A stretch of 10,306 nucleotides of DNA from positions 1 to 10,306 of the forward strand of contig JBDREF010000164.1 of NCBI GenBank assembly GCA_043820045.1, read 5' to 3'. Shown here one piece after another: positions 1 to 6,572 of the stretch. The DNA is from JBDREF01 sp043820045. GTDB taxonomy: Bacteria; Planctomycetota; Phycisphaerae; Sedimentisphaerales; Anaerobacaceae. Position 1 is the first letter of the stretch. Every line of letters begins with the position of its first letter. Both the position numbers and the translations under genes were made by a program. The notes beneath the pieces are model-generated. The model saw only the letters and a program-made list of their open reading frames with translations. It ran no database searches and had not been told where the DNA came from.

Positions 1-336
1 CAGGCCGGCTGGCGTATTGTATTCGTGCCTGACGCAGTAATCACTCATCTGGGCGGGCGTTCATCGGAGCAGGTGCCACTCAAAAGAGTAATGATGCTCA
101 AGAGTATGGCGATTTTTTTCAGGAAGCACAGAGGAAGATTATCGGCAGGCTTGTTCATCATAGTATTCAAATTCGCCGTGATCCTGCGGAACATCTGCCA
201 CTTGATAATGGGAATTGTAACCTATATTGCCGCAATTGCCACAGTAGATAGCGATAGAAGAAACAAAGCGGCTAAAAAAATCAAACTGCACTCGCTTTTG
301 CTCTCGAAGTACCTATGGCGTATCATCACGCTGTAG
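1..336 (+). CDS. GT2-family glycosyltransferase, C-terminal fragment (5' end outside window)
   Basis: This is the only plus-strand gene, and its reading frame is open from the first base. The visible 111 residues start QAGWRIVFVPDAVITHLGG and continue with an FFRKHRGR segment. That arrangement (Ala-Gly-Trp, then Val-Pro-Asp-Ala, a His-Leu-Gly-Gly-Arg-Ser-Ser turn, then an aromatic/basic Phe-Phe-Arg-Lys-His helix) is the typical end of the GT-A domain of GT2 enzymes such as rhamnosyltransferases. A hydrophobic stretch follows (about residues 52-80), probably a membrane-anchoring helix, and then a basic tail. The catalytic Asp-x-Asp region lies upstream, outside the window. A GTG at 25 could be mistaken for a start, but the homologous sequence continues upstream of it. 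The gene ends TAG two bases before the stop of the convergent glycosyltransferase. Donor and acceptor cannot be read; rhamnosyl transfer is suggested only by the neighbouring dTDP-rhamnose genes. Confidence 0.8.
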   Translation, partial: QAGWRIVFVPDAVITHLGGRSSEQVPLKRVMMLKSMAIFFRKHRGRLSAGLFIIVFKFAVILRNICHLIMGIVTYIAAIATVDSDRRNKAAKKIKLHSLLLSKYLWRIITL

Positions 337-338
337 TA

Positions 339-1376
339 TCAGGCCGAGCGATGCCATGGCGCATCGTAATCACCGTTCTCAATAATATCGAGCGTGTATT
401 GTGCTATTTTCTTCCCGTTGAACTCCGCGTGCGCACGTTCCATGCCGGCATTGGCGATTTTGATTCTCTCGTCTTCATGCTTGAGATACCAGTCAGCCAG
501 TTCAAGAAATTCTTCGGCCGTATCAAAATACATCAGATGTACACCGTCCTCGAAGAGCAGGTCGGAATCCGGCACGCGCTTGGCGAGGACAAAAGCACCG
601 GACGCGAGATAGTGTGTAAAACGGTCGGAATGATAGAGGCTGACGTCATTGGCTATGTTTATACTCAGTGCGATACGGGCTCCGCTGATCGCATACTGGT
701 AGTCAATGCCGCCTATTTTGGGACGGCCGAGACAACCGTAAAAAGTACAGTTCTTCCTGTCCGCCAAACTACTGATTACCTCGTATCTCAGCGGGTCTAT
801 GGGCAGCCGTTTGTGCGTGCGCCTGGTTTTACCGGTGAACAATATGTCGGTTTTCCACTTGTCCGAAACTTCGTAGCGATATTCGTAATCGGGATCGCAA
901 GGATTCGGCATAAACAGGCTGCGGACACCGGCTTTCCTGTATTCGCCGAGCCATTTGCCGTTATTGGTGGCCAGCATAAGATCGAGCTTAGAGCCAATCG
1001 GCACACGGTCTTTTTGCAGCTCCGGCCAGGGGTCTCCGTCAAAGCCGTACATAAAGGCATTCGGGGCGGCCTGCCGGATCAGTGCAATGGTCTTTACGTC
1101 GAGAAAATTGGCAAATGAGATCTGAATAATATCCGGATTGTAGCTGTTCAACTCTCGAACGAGAAGCTCATCTACCCGGTCTTTGCACCAACGGCGGCTC
1201 AGGATCTTGCTCATAACAGGCGCGGTATGCCAGAAGGCCCCGCCATAGCTGAACCGGTGAACATCGTGCCCGAGCCTTATGAAACCTTTGACCTGTTTTC
1301 GAATCCCGGACAGCAGGAACTTGCCCGTAAATTCTTTCATATCTTCTACAATCAAGATACGTTTGGCTTTCGGCAT
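339..1376 (-). CDS. CgeB-like glycosyltransferase (GT-B fold, group 1-like C-terminal domain)
   Basis: A 345-residue cytoplasmic protein with no signal peptide or membrane helix. The N-terminal half begins with a beta strand (KRILIVEDM) and a GIRKQVKGFIRLGHDVHRFSY segment typical of GT-B enzymes that scan for a 'host' glycan. The middle carries NPDIIQISFANF (about 80-91) and GFDGDPWPE (111-119), as in CgeB/DUF3880-type proteins. The C-terminal part (about 176-330) matches the Glyco_trans_1_2 pattern: DILFTGK, then RFTHYLASGAFVLAKRVP, LFEDGVHLMYFDTAEEFLELADWYL and GMERAH. It is the last gene of the rml operon, 19 bp after rmlB, with a weak ribosome binding site, so it probably depends on upstream translation. 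It is a reasonable candidate for a rhamnosyltransferase, but the donor sugar is inferred from position only. The family assignment is firm; the substrate is unknown. Confidence 0.82.
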   Translation of the reverse strand: MPKAKRILIVEDMKEFTGKFLLSGIRKQVKGFIRLGHDVHRFSYGGAFWHTAPVMSKILSRRWCKDRVDELLVRELNSYNPDIIQISFANFLDVKTIALIRQAAPNAFMYGFDGDPWPELQKDRVPIGSKLDLMLATNNGKWLGEYRKAGVRSLFMPNPCDPDYEYRYEVSDKWKTDILFTGKTRRTHKRLPIDPLRYEVISSLADRKNCTFYGCLGRPKIGGIDYQYAISGARIALSINIANDVSLYHSDRFTHYLASGAFVLAKRVPDSDLLFEDGVHLMYFDTAEEFLELADWYLKHEDERIKIANAGMERAHAEFNGKKIAQYTLDIIENGDYDAPWHRSA

Positions 1377-1395
1377 GACTTGGGGAACCCGCCCA

Positions 1396-2409
1396 TCATC
1401 TGTTGAAATACATGGATTCGTAATACTTCTGGTAGTCGCCGGAGACGACGTTGTCGAGCCAATTGTTGCTCTGAAGGTACCAGTCTATAGTCCTGTTGAT
1501 TCCTTCCTCAAAATCCACCGAGGGCCTCCAGTTAAGTGAGTTGATTATCTTGCTCGCATCAATGGCGTATCTCCTGTCGTGTCCGGGCCTGTCGGTGACG
1601 TGCTTAATCAATGTTTTCGGTTTGTCCAGCCGTTCAAGTATCAGGTTAACAACTTCCAGGTTCGCCTTTTCGTTGCAGCCGCCGATATTGTATGTCTCAC
1701 CCGGCGGCGCATCGGCCAGGACCCGCCATATCGCGGTGCAGTGGTCGTACACGTAGAGCCAGTCGCGTACCTGCAGGCCGTCGCCGTAAACCGGAAGCTC
1801 CTTGTCGTTGAGGGCATTGTTGATCATCAGTGGGATGAGCTTTTCCGGAAACTGGTACGGGCCGTAATTGTTCGAACACCTGGTGATGTTGTATCTGACG
1901 CCCCACGTATGCCCGAAGGCTCTTACGAGATGGTCCGCCGCGGCTTTACTGGCCGAATACGGCGAATTCGGACTCAGCGGCGTCTGCTCGGTAAACAGCC
2001 CTTCCGCCCCGAGCGCGCCGTAAACTTCGTCGGTCGAAACCTGAATGAACCGCTCCAGCTTTTTGTCGCGAACCGCTTCGAGCAGGGTCAGTGTACCGGT
2101 GATGTTGGTCTCAATGAAAATCTTAGGTTCGGCGATAGAGCGGTCCACGTGGCTTTCGGCGGCAAAATTGATAATCGTGTCGATTTTGTACTCGCCGATA
2201 ATTTTCTCAACCACTGCGCCGTCGCATATATCACCCTTCACGAACTTGTGATTCCGATGGTCCAGAAACTCGGCAAGGTTTTCGAGATTGCCGGCGTATG
2301 TAAGCTTGTCGAGATTGACGATGAAACAATCCGGATGCTCGGAAAGGACCATCCGCACGAAATTGCTTCCAATAAAACCTGCACCGCCTGTGACAAGGAC
2401 TTTTCTCAT
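1396..2409 (-). CDS. rmlB: dTDP-glucose 4,6-dehydratase
   Basis: Second enzyme of dTDP-L-rhamnose synthesis: NAD-dependent conversion of dTDP-glucose to dTDP-4-keto-6-deoxyglucose in the cytoplasm. This is an extended short-chain dehydrogenase fold of 337 residues, near the usual 330-360. The NAD-binding GGAGFIG is at 8-14, and LDKLTYAG (33-40) carries the Asp that holds the ribose. The hallmark dehydratase triad Thr126-Asp127-Glu128 (STDEVY) is present, as is the Tyr151-x3-Lys155 pair (YSASK). NNYGPYQFPEKLIP and the nucleotide-binding GDGLQVRDWLYV are also as expected for RmlB. An upstream in-frame ATG at 2445 would add 12 residues, but the start at 2409 is preferred: it has a GAGG motif five bases upstream, the protein then starts directly with the Rossmann strand, and the ATG overlaps the rmlD stop as ATGA. 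Third junction in the rml operon; high confidence. Confidence 0.96.
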   Translation of the reverse strand: MRKVLVTGGAGFIGSNFVRMVLSEHPDCFIVNLDKLTYAGNLENLAEFLDHRNHKFVKGDICDGAVVEKIIGEYKIDTIINFAAESHVDRSIAEPKIFIETNITGTLTLLEAVRDKKLERFIQVSTDEVYGALGAEGLFTEQTPLSPNSPYSASKAAADHLVRAFGHTWGVRYNITRCSNNYGPYQFPEKLIPLMINNALNDKELPVYGDGLQVRDWLYVYDHCTAIWRVLADAPPGETYNIGGCNEKANLEVVNLILERLDKPKTLIKHVTDRPGHDRRYAIDASKIINSLNWRPSVDFEEGINRTIDWYLQSNNWLDNVVSGDYQKYYESMYFNR

Positions 2410-3254
2410 AACCGCCTCAAAAAACGCTCCAACGGGACCTGCCACGGCTCGACAGGCTCATCAAGCAAAGACGCAATTCTACTGCAATCGAAACGACTGC
2501 TCAAGGGTCTTGCCGCGGCACTTGCGAAATCACTTGTCTTGCAGGCATGCATATCGACATCCATCGAAAGCTTTTCAAATATGAACTCTGCCATCCCGTA
2601 CCTGCTGACGTAGCCGGAGCCGGCAAAGTGAAATATCCCTTCGGGCCTGCCGGGTAACAGTTTGCAGATCGCGGCGGCAACTTCGGTGGTCGCCGTGGGC
2701 GAGCCCACCTGGTCGTCAACAACTTTGACCGTTTTACCAGCTTTAGCGCGTTGCAGCAGCTTCGTCACGAAATTATTACCCGCGGAGCCGTAAGTCCACT
2801 CCACGCGGATTATGCAATGCCTGCAACCGCTTTGGGCGAGAAGCTGCTCGCCGGCGAGTTTAGTTTTGCCGTAAGTGTTTATCGGATTCGCAGGGTCGGT
2901 CTCGACGTAGGGCTTGTCCGAGCACCCGTCAAAAACGAAATCGGTACTGATATGCATCACCCATCTACCCACGTTGCGAGCGAGAGCACCGAGCCGCCCC
3001 ACCGCCTCGGCGTTGACCCGACAGGCCAGTTCGGCTTCATTTTCGGCGCCATCGACATTTGTGTAGGCTGCACAATTGATTATCACGTCGGAATTTCCAA
3101 CAGCCCGCTTCAAGTGAGCGTCGTTGGCAATATCAAAATCCGGAAGGTCGAGAACCACCGTGCCGAATCCGGACTTGCGGCAGGCGGAAGCCAAATCGGA
3201 GCCGAGCATCCCCCTGCCGCCTAAAATCGTAACCACAGTGTCATTGATCGCCAT
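2406..3254 (-). CDS. rmlD: dTDP-4-dehydrorhamnose reductase
   Basis: Last pathway step: NAD(P)H-dependent reduction of dTDP-4-dehydro-L-rhamnose to dTDP-L-rhamnose. At 282 residues it is a normal RmlD length. The cofactor-binding GGRGMLG is at 12-18 (a variant of GxxGxxG normal for this family). Further family motifs are NCAAYTNVDGAE at 60-71, STDFVFDG at 103-110 and the catalytic YGKTKLAGE with Tyr128 and Lys132, followed by an Arg-Val-Glu-Trp-Thr-Tyr-Gly segment (150-156). The start at 3254 has a strong GAGGGG ribosome binding site and shares one base with the rmlC stop (TGATG). The stop overlaps rmlB by four bases. These overlaps indicate translational coupling in a single mRNA. The N-terminus has about six residues more than minimal homologues. 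High confidence. Confidence 0.95.
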   Translation of the reverse strand: MAINDTVVTILGGRGMLGSDLASACRKSGFGTVVLDLPDFDIANDAHLKRAVGNSDVIINCAAYTNVDGAENEAELACRVNAEAVGRLGALARNVGRWVMHISTDFVFDGCSDKPYVETDPANPINTYGKTKLAGEQLLAQSGCRHCIIRVEWTYGSAGNNFVTKLLQRAKAGKTVKVVDDQVGSPTATTEVAAAICKLLPGRPEGIFHFAGSGYVSRYGMAEFIFEKLSMDVDMHACKTSDFASAAARPLSSRFDCSRIASLLDEPVEPWQVPLERFLRRL

Positions 3255-3814
3255 CAGAGCCCCTCTAAATGCGGCAGCTTCTCAGGTGGAAGGTCTTTGA
3301 GTCTGGAATAGGCTGAATCTTTGGCCGATATTGTGAACTCCGTGCCCGGCCAGTCGATATTGAGGTCCGGGTCATTCCAGATGATGCCGTTTTCAGTGGC
3401 CGGATTATAGAAGTCGGTGCACTTGTACGAAAAAATCGCCGTGGCGCTCGTAACGCAATACCCGTGAGCGAAACCGGGGGGAACGTACATCTGCCTGTGG
3501 TTCTCCCCTGAGAGCACCTCGCTGACCCACTGCCCAAAAGTCGCCGAACCGAGGCGAATGTCGACAGCAACATCTATCACCTCACCCGAGATGACATGGA
3601 TTAACTTGCCCTGTGGTTGAGGGTATTGGAAATGCAGACCGCGCAGCACCCCTTTCCCGGACAGCGAGATATTATCCTGAACGAAGGGGCCGGCGATACC
3701 GACGCTCTCGTAACGCGCGCTGTTCCACGTTTCCAGAAAGTACCCCCGGTCGTCACCGAATACATCCGGCTCTAATATGATTACTCCCGGCAGTTTCGTC
3801 TCTTTAACATTCAC
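3254..3814 (-). CDS. rmlC: dTDP-4-dehydrorhamnose 3,5-epimerase
   Basis: Third pathway enzyme: a cofactor-independent cupin that epimerises C3 and C5 of dTDP-4-keto-6-deoxyglucose to give dTDP-4-dehydro-L-rhamnose. At 186 residues it is the standard length. Visible hallmarks are DDRGYFLETW (21-30), RGLHFQ with catalytic His61, the substrate-binding PQGK with Lys70, VPPGFAHGYC (111-120), the SYKCTDFY segment with catalytic Tyr130, and AKD at 164-166 supplying the Asp partner of the His. The first codon is GTG (3814-3812), read as Met. No in-frame ATG lies nearby, and the GTG overlaps the rmlA stop as GTGA, which supports this start. An AGAGGA motif lies nine bases upstream, inside rmlA. All catalytic residues are present, so the enzyme should be active. 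Confidence 0.95.
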   Translation of the reverse strand: MNVKETKLPGVIILEPDVFGDDRGYFLETWNSARYESVGIAGPFVQDNISLSGKGVLRGLHFQYPQPQGKLIHVISGEVIDVAVDIRLGSATFGQWVSEVLSGENHRQMYVPPGFAHGYCVTSATAIFSYKCTDFYNPATENGIIWNDPDLNIDWPGTEFTISAKDSAYSRLKDLPPEKLPHLEGL

Positions 3815-4536
3815 AGAGGCGGTTCCTCTGCAACCAATTCACTGGCCCTGTTAAGCGACTCGAACGTTCCGGCGTCCGTCCACCAGCCGTCGAGGATGTC
3901 ATAAGCCAGTTGGCCCTTTGCGATGTAAGTATCGTTAACATGAGTTATCTCGAACTCGCCGCGGGCCGACGGCTTAAGTGTTCGTATTATCTCAAAAACC
4001 GCCCCATCATAAAAATATATGCCGGTGACTGCGTAATCCGACCTTGGCTCTTCCGGTTTTTCTTCTATCCCGATAATCCTGCCGTCGGACAGCTCCGCAA
4101 CACCGAAACGCTGGGGGTGCGGCACTTGCTTGAGCAGTATCCTTGCGCCGGCCCCCTGGGCGACGAACTTATCGGCGTAGCTCTTGAGATTTGCCTGGAA
4201 GATATTATCGCCGAGAATGACGGCCACGGACTGGCTCCGGGCGAAGTTCTCAGCCAACGCCAGAGCCTGCGCGATTCCGCCCGCCTGGTCCTGGACCTTA
4301 TACGTAAACCGGCAACCGAAGTCCTTGCCGGAGCCCAACAGGCTGACGACATCGCCCATGTGCTCGACCCCTGTTACGATCAGGATTTCCTCAATCCCGA
4401 TTCCGGTCAGCTTCTCAATGGGGTAAAAGATCATTGGCTTTTGCCCCACCGGAAGCAAATGCTTATTCGTAACCTTTGTCAGCGGCAGGAGCCGCGAGCC
4501 CGTGCCGCCGGCAAGCACAATGCCTCGTAGGTCCAT
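3811..4536 (-). CDS. rmlA: Glucose-1-phosphate thymidylyltransferase, short form
   Basis: First and usually rate-setting step: glucose-1-phosphate + dTTP gives dTDP-glucose + pyrophosphate. A cytoplasmic GT-A-like nucleotidyltransferase. The nucleotide-binding signature GGTGSRLLPLT (10-20) is followed by NKHLLPVG with Lys25. Next come GVEHMGDVVSLLGSG (56-70), QDQAGGIAQAL with the base-binding Gln-Ala-Gly-Gly, the metal-binding Asp110 in LGDNIF, EEKP at 158-161, and WWTDAGTFESL near the C-terminus. At 241 residues it is about 50 shorter than the Escherichia/Pseudomonas type and matches the short form known from Bacillus and thermophiles, which lacks the C-terminal extension that contributes to the allosteric site of the long form. 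The start at 4536 has AAGGAG six bases upstream. It is the first gene of the operon and lies directly behind a near-consensus promoter. Confidence 0.95.
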   Translation of the reverse strand: MDLRGIVLAGGTGSRLLPLTKVTNKHLLPVGQKPMIFYPIEKLTGIGIEEILIVTGVEHMGDVVSLLGSGKDFGCRFTYKVQDQAGGIAQALALAENFARSQSVAVILGDNIFQANLKSYADKFVAQGAGARILLKQVPHPQRFGVAELSDGRIIGIEEKPEEPRSDYAVTGIYFYDGAVFEIIRTLKPSARGEFEITHVNDTYIAKGQLAYDILDGWWTDAGTFESLNRASELVAEEPPL

Positions 4537-4542
4537 ATTCGT

Positions 4543-4548
4543 CTCCTT
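4543..4548 (-). promoter_or_regulatory. Ribosome binding site of rmlA
   Basis: AAGGAG on the minus strand, six bases before the ATG at 4536. It is the strongest Shine-Dalgarno match in the window and fixes the operon's first start codon. Confidence 0.8.
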
Positions 4549-4571
4549 GTGAGTTCACCTCAGTTCGGACA

Positions 4572-4600
4572 TTTATAAGTCGTGCAAAGGCCGATGTCAA
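4572..4600 (-). promoter_or_regulatory. Predicted sigma-70-type promoter of the rmlACDB operon
   Basis: On the minus strand, TTGACA (4600-4595) and TATAAA (4577-4572) are separated by exactly 17 bases. The -35 is a perfect consensus match and the -10 has one mismatch. Transcription would start near 4565, giving a leader of about 30 bases that contains the AAGGAG site of rmlA. It lies in the 100-bp gap between the short-chain dehydrogenase and rmlA, where a promoter is expected. The elements are visible in the sequence; promoter activity and sigma-factor type are inferred. Confidence 0.75.
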
Positions 4601-4614
4601 CTCCAGTATTGGAG
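4601..4614. repeat. Small inverted repeat abutting the rml -35 box
   Basis: CTCCA-GTAT-TGGAG: perfect 5-bp arms around a 4-base centre, immediately upstream of the -35 hexamer. There is no T-run on either side, so it is a poor terminator. Its position suits an activator or repressor site, but five-base arms can occur by chance. Confidence 0.35.
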
Positions 4615-4636
4615 GTACAGGCAGTCTGCGAGAACA

Positions 4637-5416
4637 TCACGTAATCGCCTTTGTCGCCCCCGTGGTGAAGCCGCCATCGACTAATATTATCTGGCCCGTC
4701 ACGTACGCTGAAGCGTCCGAGGCCAGGAAAATGACCGTGCCGTCGAGGTCGTGCGGCTGACCGGGGCGATTTAAGGGAATGCGGCTCTTGACATTTGCCA
4801 ACCAGTCTTTGTTCTCGTATAACGCGGCGTTCTGGGCGGTCTTGAACCAGCCGGGAGCCAGCACGTTGACTGTGACTCCGAACTTGCCCCATTCCGCAGC
4901 CAGACTCCGGGTCATCAGCAGGACCCCTCCCCGACTGGCCGTATAGGGTGCAATTCCCTCCATGCCGAACACACACGTGCACGAGCCCATGTTGATTATT
5001 CTGCCGTAATTGCGTTTTATCATCTCTTTGGCGACCGCCTGGGCGCAGAAGAAGTTGCCCTTGAGATTCGTATCAAGGACGGTATCCCAATCGGCCCAGG
5101 AGAAATCGGCGCTCGGGCTTCGGATATTCAGTCCGGCGTTGTTGACGAGGATATCAATCTTCCCATATTCCTTAACGGCCGCCTTAACCATGTTCTCGAT
5201 ATCGCTTTGCGAGAGCACGTCCACCTCCACGGGAAGCGCCTTTCTGCCAAGCGATTCTATTTCCCGTTGGAACTCGGCCAGGCTCGACAAGGTCCGGCTG
5301 GTAATGACCAAATCGGCGCCGGCTTTGGCAAGCGCCCTGCAGAAATACTGGCCAAGGCCCCGGCTGGCCCCGGTTACTATTGCCACTTTGCCGGATAGGT
5401 CGAACAAATCCTGCAT
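4637..5416 (-). CDS. Short-chain dehydrogenase/reductase, gluconate-5-dehydrogenase/KduD-like, with Arg at the catalytic Lys position
   Basis: A classical SDR of 259 residues, normal length, cytoplasmic, using NAD(H) or NADP(H). The cofactor-binding TGASRGLG is at 15-22, NNAG at 92-95, active-site Asn117 in LDTNLKG, Ser145 in INMGS, Tyr158 in PYTASRGG, then APGW (187-190) and the C-terminal VTGQIILVDGG (239-249). The opening FDLSGKVAIVTGASRGLG and the overall motif spacing resemble gluconate 5-dehydrogenases and KduD-type enzymes, but exact substrate assignment within this family is unreliable. Unusually, the YxxxK motif reads YxxxR: residue 162 is Arg, encoded CGG, two base changes from AAG, so a single sequencing error does not explain it. 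The start at 5416 has AGAGGAG seven bases upstream. It follows the zinc dehydrogenase by 22 bp, so the two are probably co-transcribed and act on related polyol or sugar-acid substrates. Confidence 0.88.
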   Translation of the reverse strand: MQDLFDLSGKVAIVTGASRGLGQYFCRALAKAGADLVITSRTLSSLAEFQREIESLGRKALPVEVDVLSQSDIENMVKAAVKEYGKIDILVNNAGLNIRSPSADFSWADWDTVLDTNLKGNFFCAQAVAKEMIKRNYGRIINMGSCTCVFGMEGIAPYTASRGGVLLMTRSLAAEWGKFGVTVNVLAPGWFKTAQNAALYENKDWLANVKSRIPLNRPGQPHDLDGTVIFLASDASAYVTGQIILVDGGFTTGATKAIT

Positions 5417-5438
5417 CTTGAAGCTCCTCTGACTCTCT

Positions 5439-6470
5439 TTACGGTTCCAAAACGATTTTCAGCAGATTCTCCTCGCCTTTGAGCAACCTGTCAAAGGCGC
5501 CGGGGCCTTCTTCCAGAGGCAGTACACCGCTGATCAAGGGCTTAACATTGATTTTGCCGGACGCCACCAATTCTATGCAATCGCGAAATTCCCCCGAACT
5601 TGCGTAGGAGCCTGCGAAAGTCAGCTCTCTGGCGATAAATTCCTGCAAATCAAACTCAGCCTTCTTCTCCAGGTTGCCGACGGCGACAACGTGTCCGCCC
5701 ATTCTCGTTATGGAAACGGCATCGGCAAAAGTTTTTGCATATCCGACCGCCTCAAGAGTCACGTTGGCTCCTTTATCCTCCGTTTCCTTGAGAACCGCCT
5801 CTTTCAAATCGGACTCCGTGGGATTAACGAGCACATCCGCCCCTAATTTCTTTGCCACATCCAATCTAAAATCATCTATATCGACGGCGATTGTCTTAGC
5901 GGCGCCTCTTAGCTTAGCGGCCTGCAAAATGAAAAGACCGATTGTTCCGGCCCCAATAACGGCAACGGTATCGCCGCCGGATATGGGCGCTCGATTGGCG
6001 GCATGGGTGCCGATTGAAGCCGGTTCCAGAAGGGCCGCATCGACAAATGACATGTGGTCGGGAATCTTCGAGACAATCCATGACGGCACCGCAACGTATT
6101 GGGCAAACGCGCCGTGCCTCCTGAAGGCCGGAACGCTGACGCCCAGCACCTGCCGCTTGTCACAGCGATTGACCCTGCCTTGCCGGCATGCCTCGCACTT
6201 GTTGCAATATACGGTTGAATCGAAGCAGACCCTGTCGCCCTTCTTGAAACCCTTCACATTTTTGCCGGCCTGCTCAACTATTCCGGCGGCCTCATGTCCC
6301 ATTATCAGAGGCGGAATCCTCCTGCCGGTCTTGCCGGTGAAGCCATGCACGTCCGAGCCGCAGATCCCGCAGGCCTTGACCCGAATCAGCACTTCGTCAT
6401 CGGCGGGCACCGGATCGGGAAAATTCGAATATTCGAGACAATATGGTTTTGTATGGACCAAAGCCTTCAT
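5439..6470 (-). CDS. Zinc-dependent medium-chain alcohol/polyol dehydrogenase
   Basis: A 343-residue cytoplasmic NAD(P)-dependent oxidoreductase of the MDR family, related to sorbitol, galactitol-1-phosphate, idonate and threonine dehydrogenases. Catalytic zinc ligands are Cys37 in CGICGSDVH, His59-Glu60 in GHE and probably Glu149 in LLEP. The structural zinc site is complete: Cys89, Cys92, Cys95 and Cys103. The Rossmann motif GAGTIG is at 173-178, and Asp197 at the end of the second strand (IAVD) suggests a preference for NAD over NADP. The start at 6470 has GAGGG five bases upstream; a nearby ATG at 6474 is out of frame. It is the first gene of a two-gene unit with the SDR and sits behind its own predicted promoter. 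Activity on a sugar alcohol or sugar acid is likely; the specific substrate cannot be read from sequence. Confidence 0.9.
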   Translation of the reverse strand: MKALVHTKPYCLEYSNFPDPVPADDEVLIRVKACGICGSDVHGFTGKTGRRIPPLIMGHEAAGIVEQAGKNVKGFKKGDRVCFDSTVYCNKCEACRQGRVNRCDKRQVLGVSVPAFRRHGAFAQYVAVPSWIVSKIPDHMSFVDAALLEPASIGTHAANRAPISGGDTVAVIGAGTIGLFILQAAKLRGAAKTIAVDIDDFRLDVAKKLGADVLVNPTESDLKEAVLKETEDKGANVTLEAVGYAKTFADAVSITRMGGHVVAVGNLEKKAEFDLQEFIARELTFAGSYASSGEFRDCIELVASGKINVKPLISGVLPLEEGPGAFDRLLKGEENLLKIVLEP

Positions 6471-6527
6471 TCATGCCCTCTAATTGGATAAAGTAAAACA
6501 GACGCCAAGTACGTAAAGCTCGGGGCG

Positions 6528-6556
6528 ATTGTAACTTGGGGTCGGTTGTCTGTCCA
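6528..6556 (-). promoter_or_regulatory. Predicted sigma-70-type promoter of the dehydrogenase pair
   Basis: On the minus strand TGGACA (6556-6551) and TACAAT (6533-6528) are separated by 17 bases, each with one mismatch to consensus. The start site would be near 6521, giving a leader of about 50 bases before the zinc dehydrogenase ATG at 6470. It lies in the 102-bp gap behind the ABC ATPase gene. It is inferred from sequence only. Confidence 0.65.
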
Positions 6557-6559
6557 ACC
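6544..6559. repeat. Inverted repeat overlapping the -35 box of the dehydrogenase promoter
   Basis: GGTTG-TCTGTC-CAACC: perfect 5-bp arms with a 6-base centre, covering the -35 hexamer. It could be a repressor operator, or a weak hairpin behind the ATPase gene. No T-run follows, so intrinsic termination is unlikely. Confidence 0.35.
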
Positions 6560-6572
6560 ATTTCTCAGGGCG

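Noticed and set aside
25..336. GTG at 25 as a true start giving a small 103-residue protein
   Set aside because: The frame continues to the window edge with residues that fit the GT2 family, so this is the tail of a larger gene, not a small gene.
349..366. Perfect inverted repeat CGATGC-CATGGC-GCATCG as a terminator
   Set aside because: It lies inside the last codons of the CgeB-like gene and has no T-run on either strand, so it lacks the features of an intrinsic terminator; six-base arms may be chance.
315..1118. Long plus-strand open frame (267 codons) opposite the CgeB-like transferase
   Set aside because: It lies wholly antisense to a gene with clear family motifs, shows no recognisable domain, and its start would lie inside the GT2 gene. 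It is a codon-usage shadow.
2410..2445. Upstream ATG extending rmlB by 12 residues
   Set aside because: The extension lies inside rmlD and precedes the Rossmann strand where RmlB proteins normally begin; the ATG at 2409 has a good ribosome binding site and an ATGA overlap.
1579..2613. Long plus-strand open frame (344 codons) opposite rmlB and rmlD
   Set aside because: It spans the junction of two well-supported genes on the other strand and has no family features. It is a shadow frame.
4065..4352. Minus-strand open frame within rmlA in a different frame
   Set aside because: It is nested in a gene with all RmlA motifs and has no recognisable domain.
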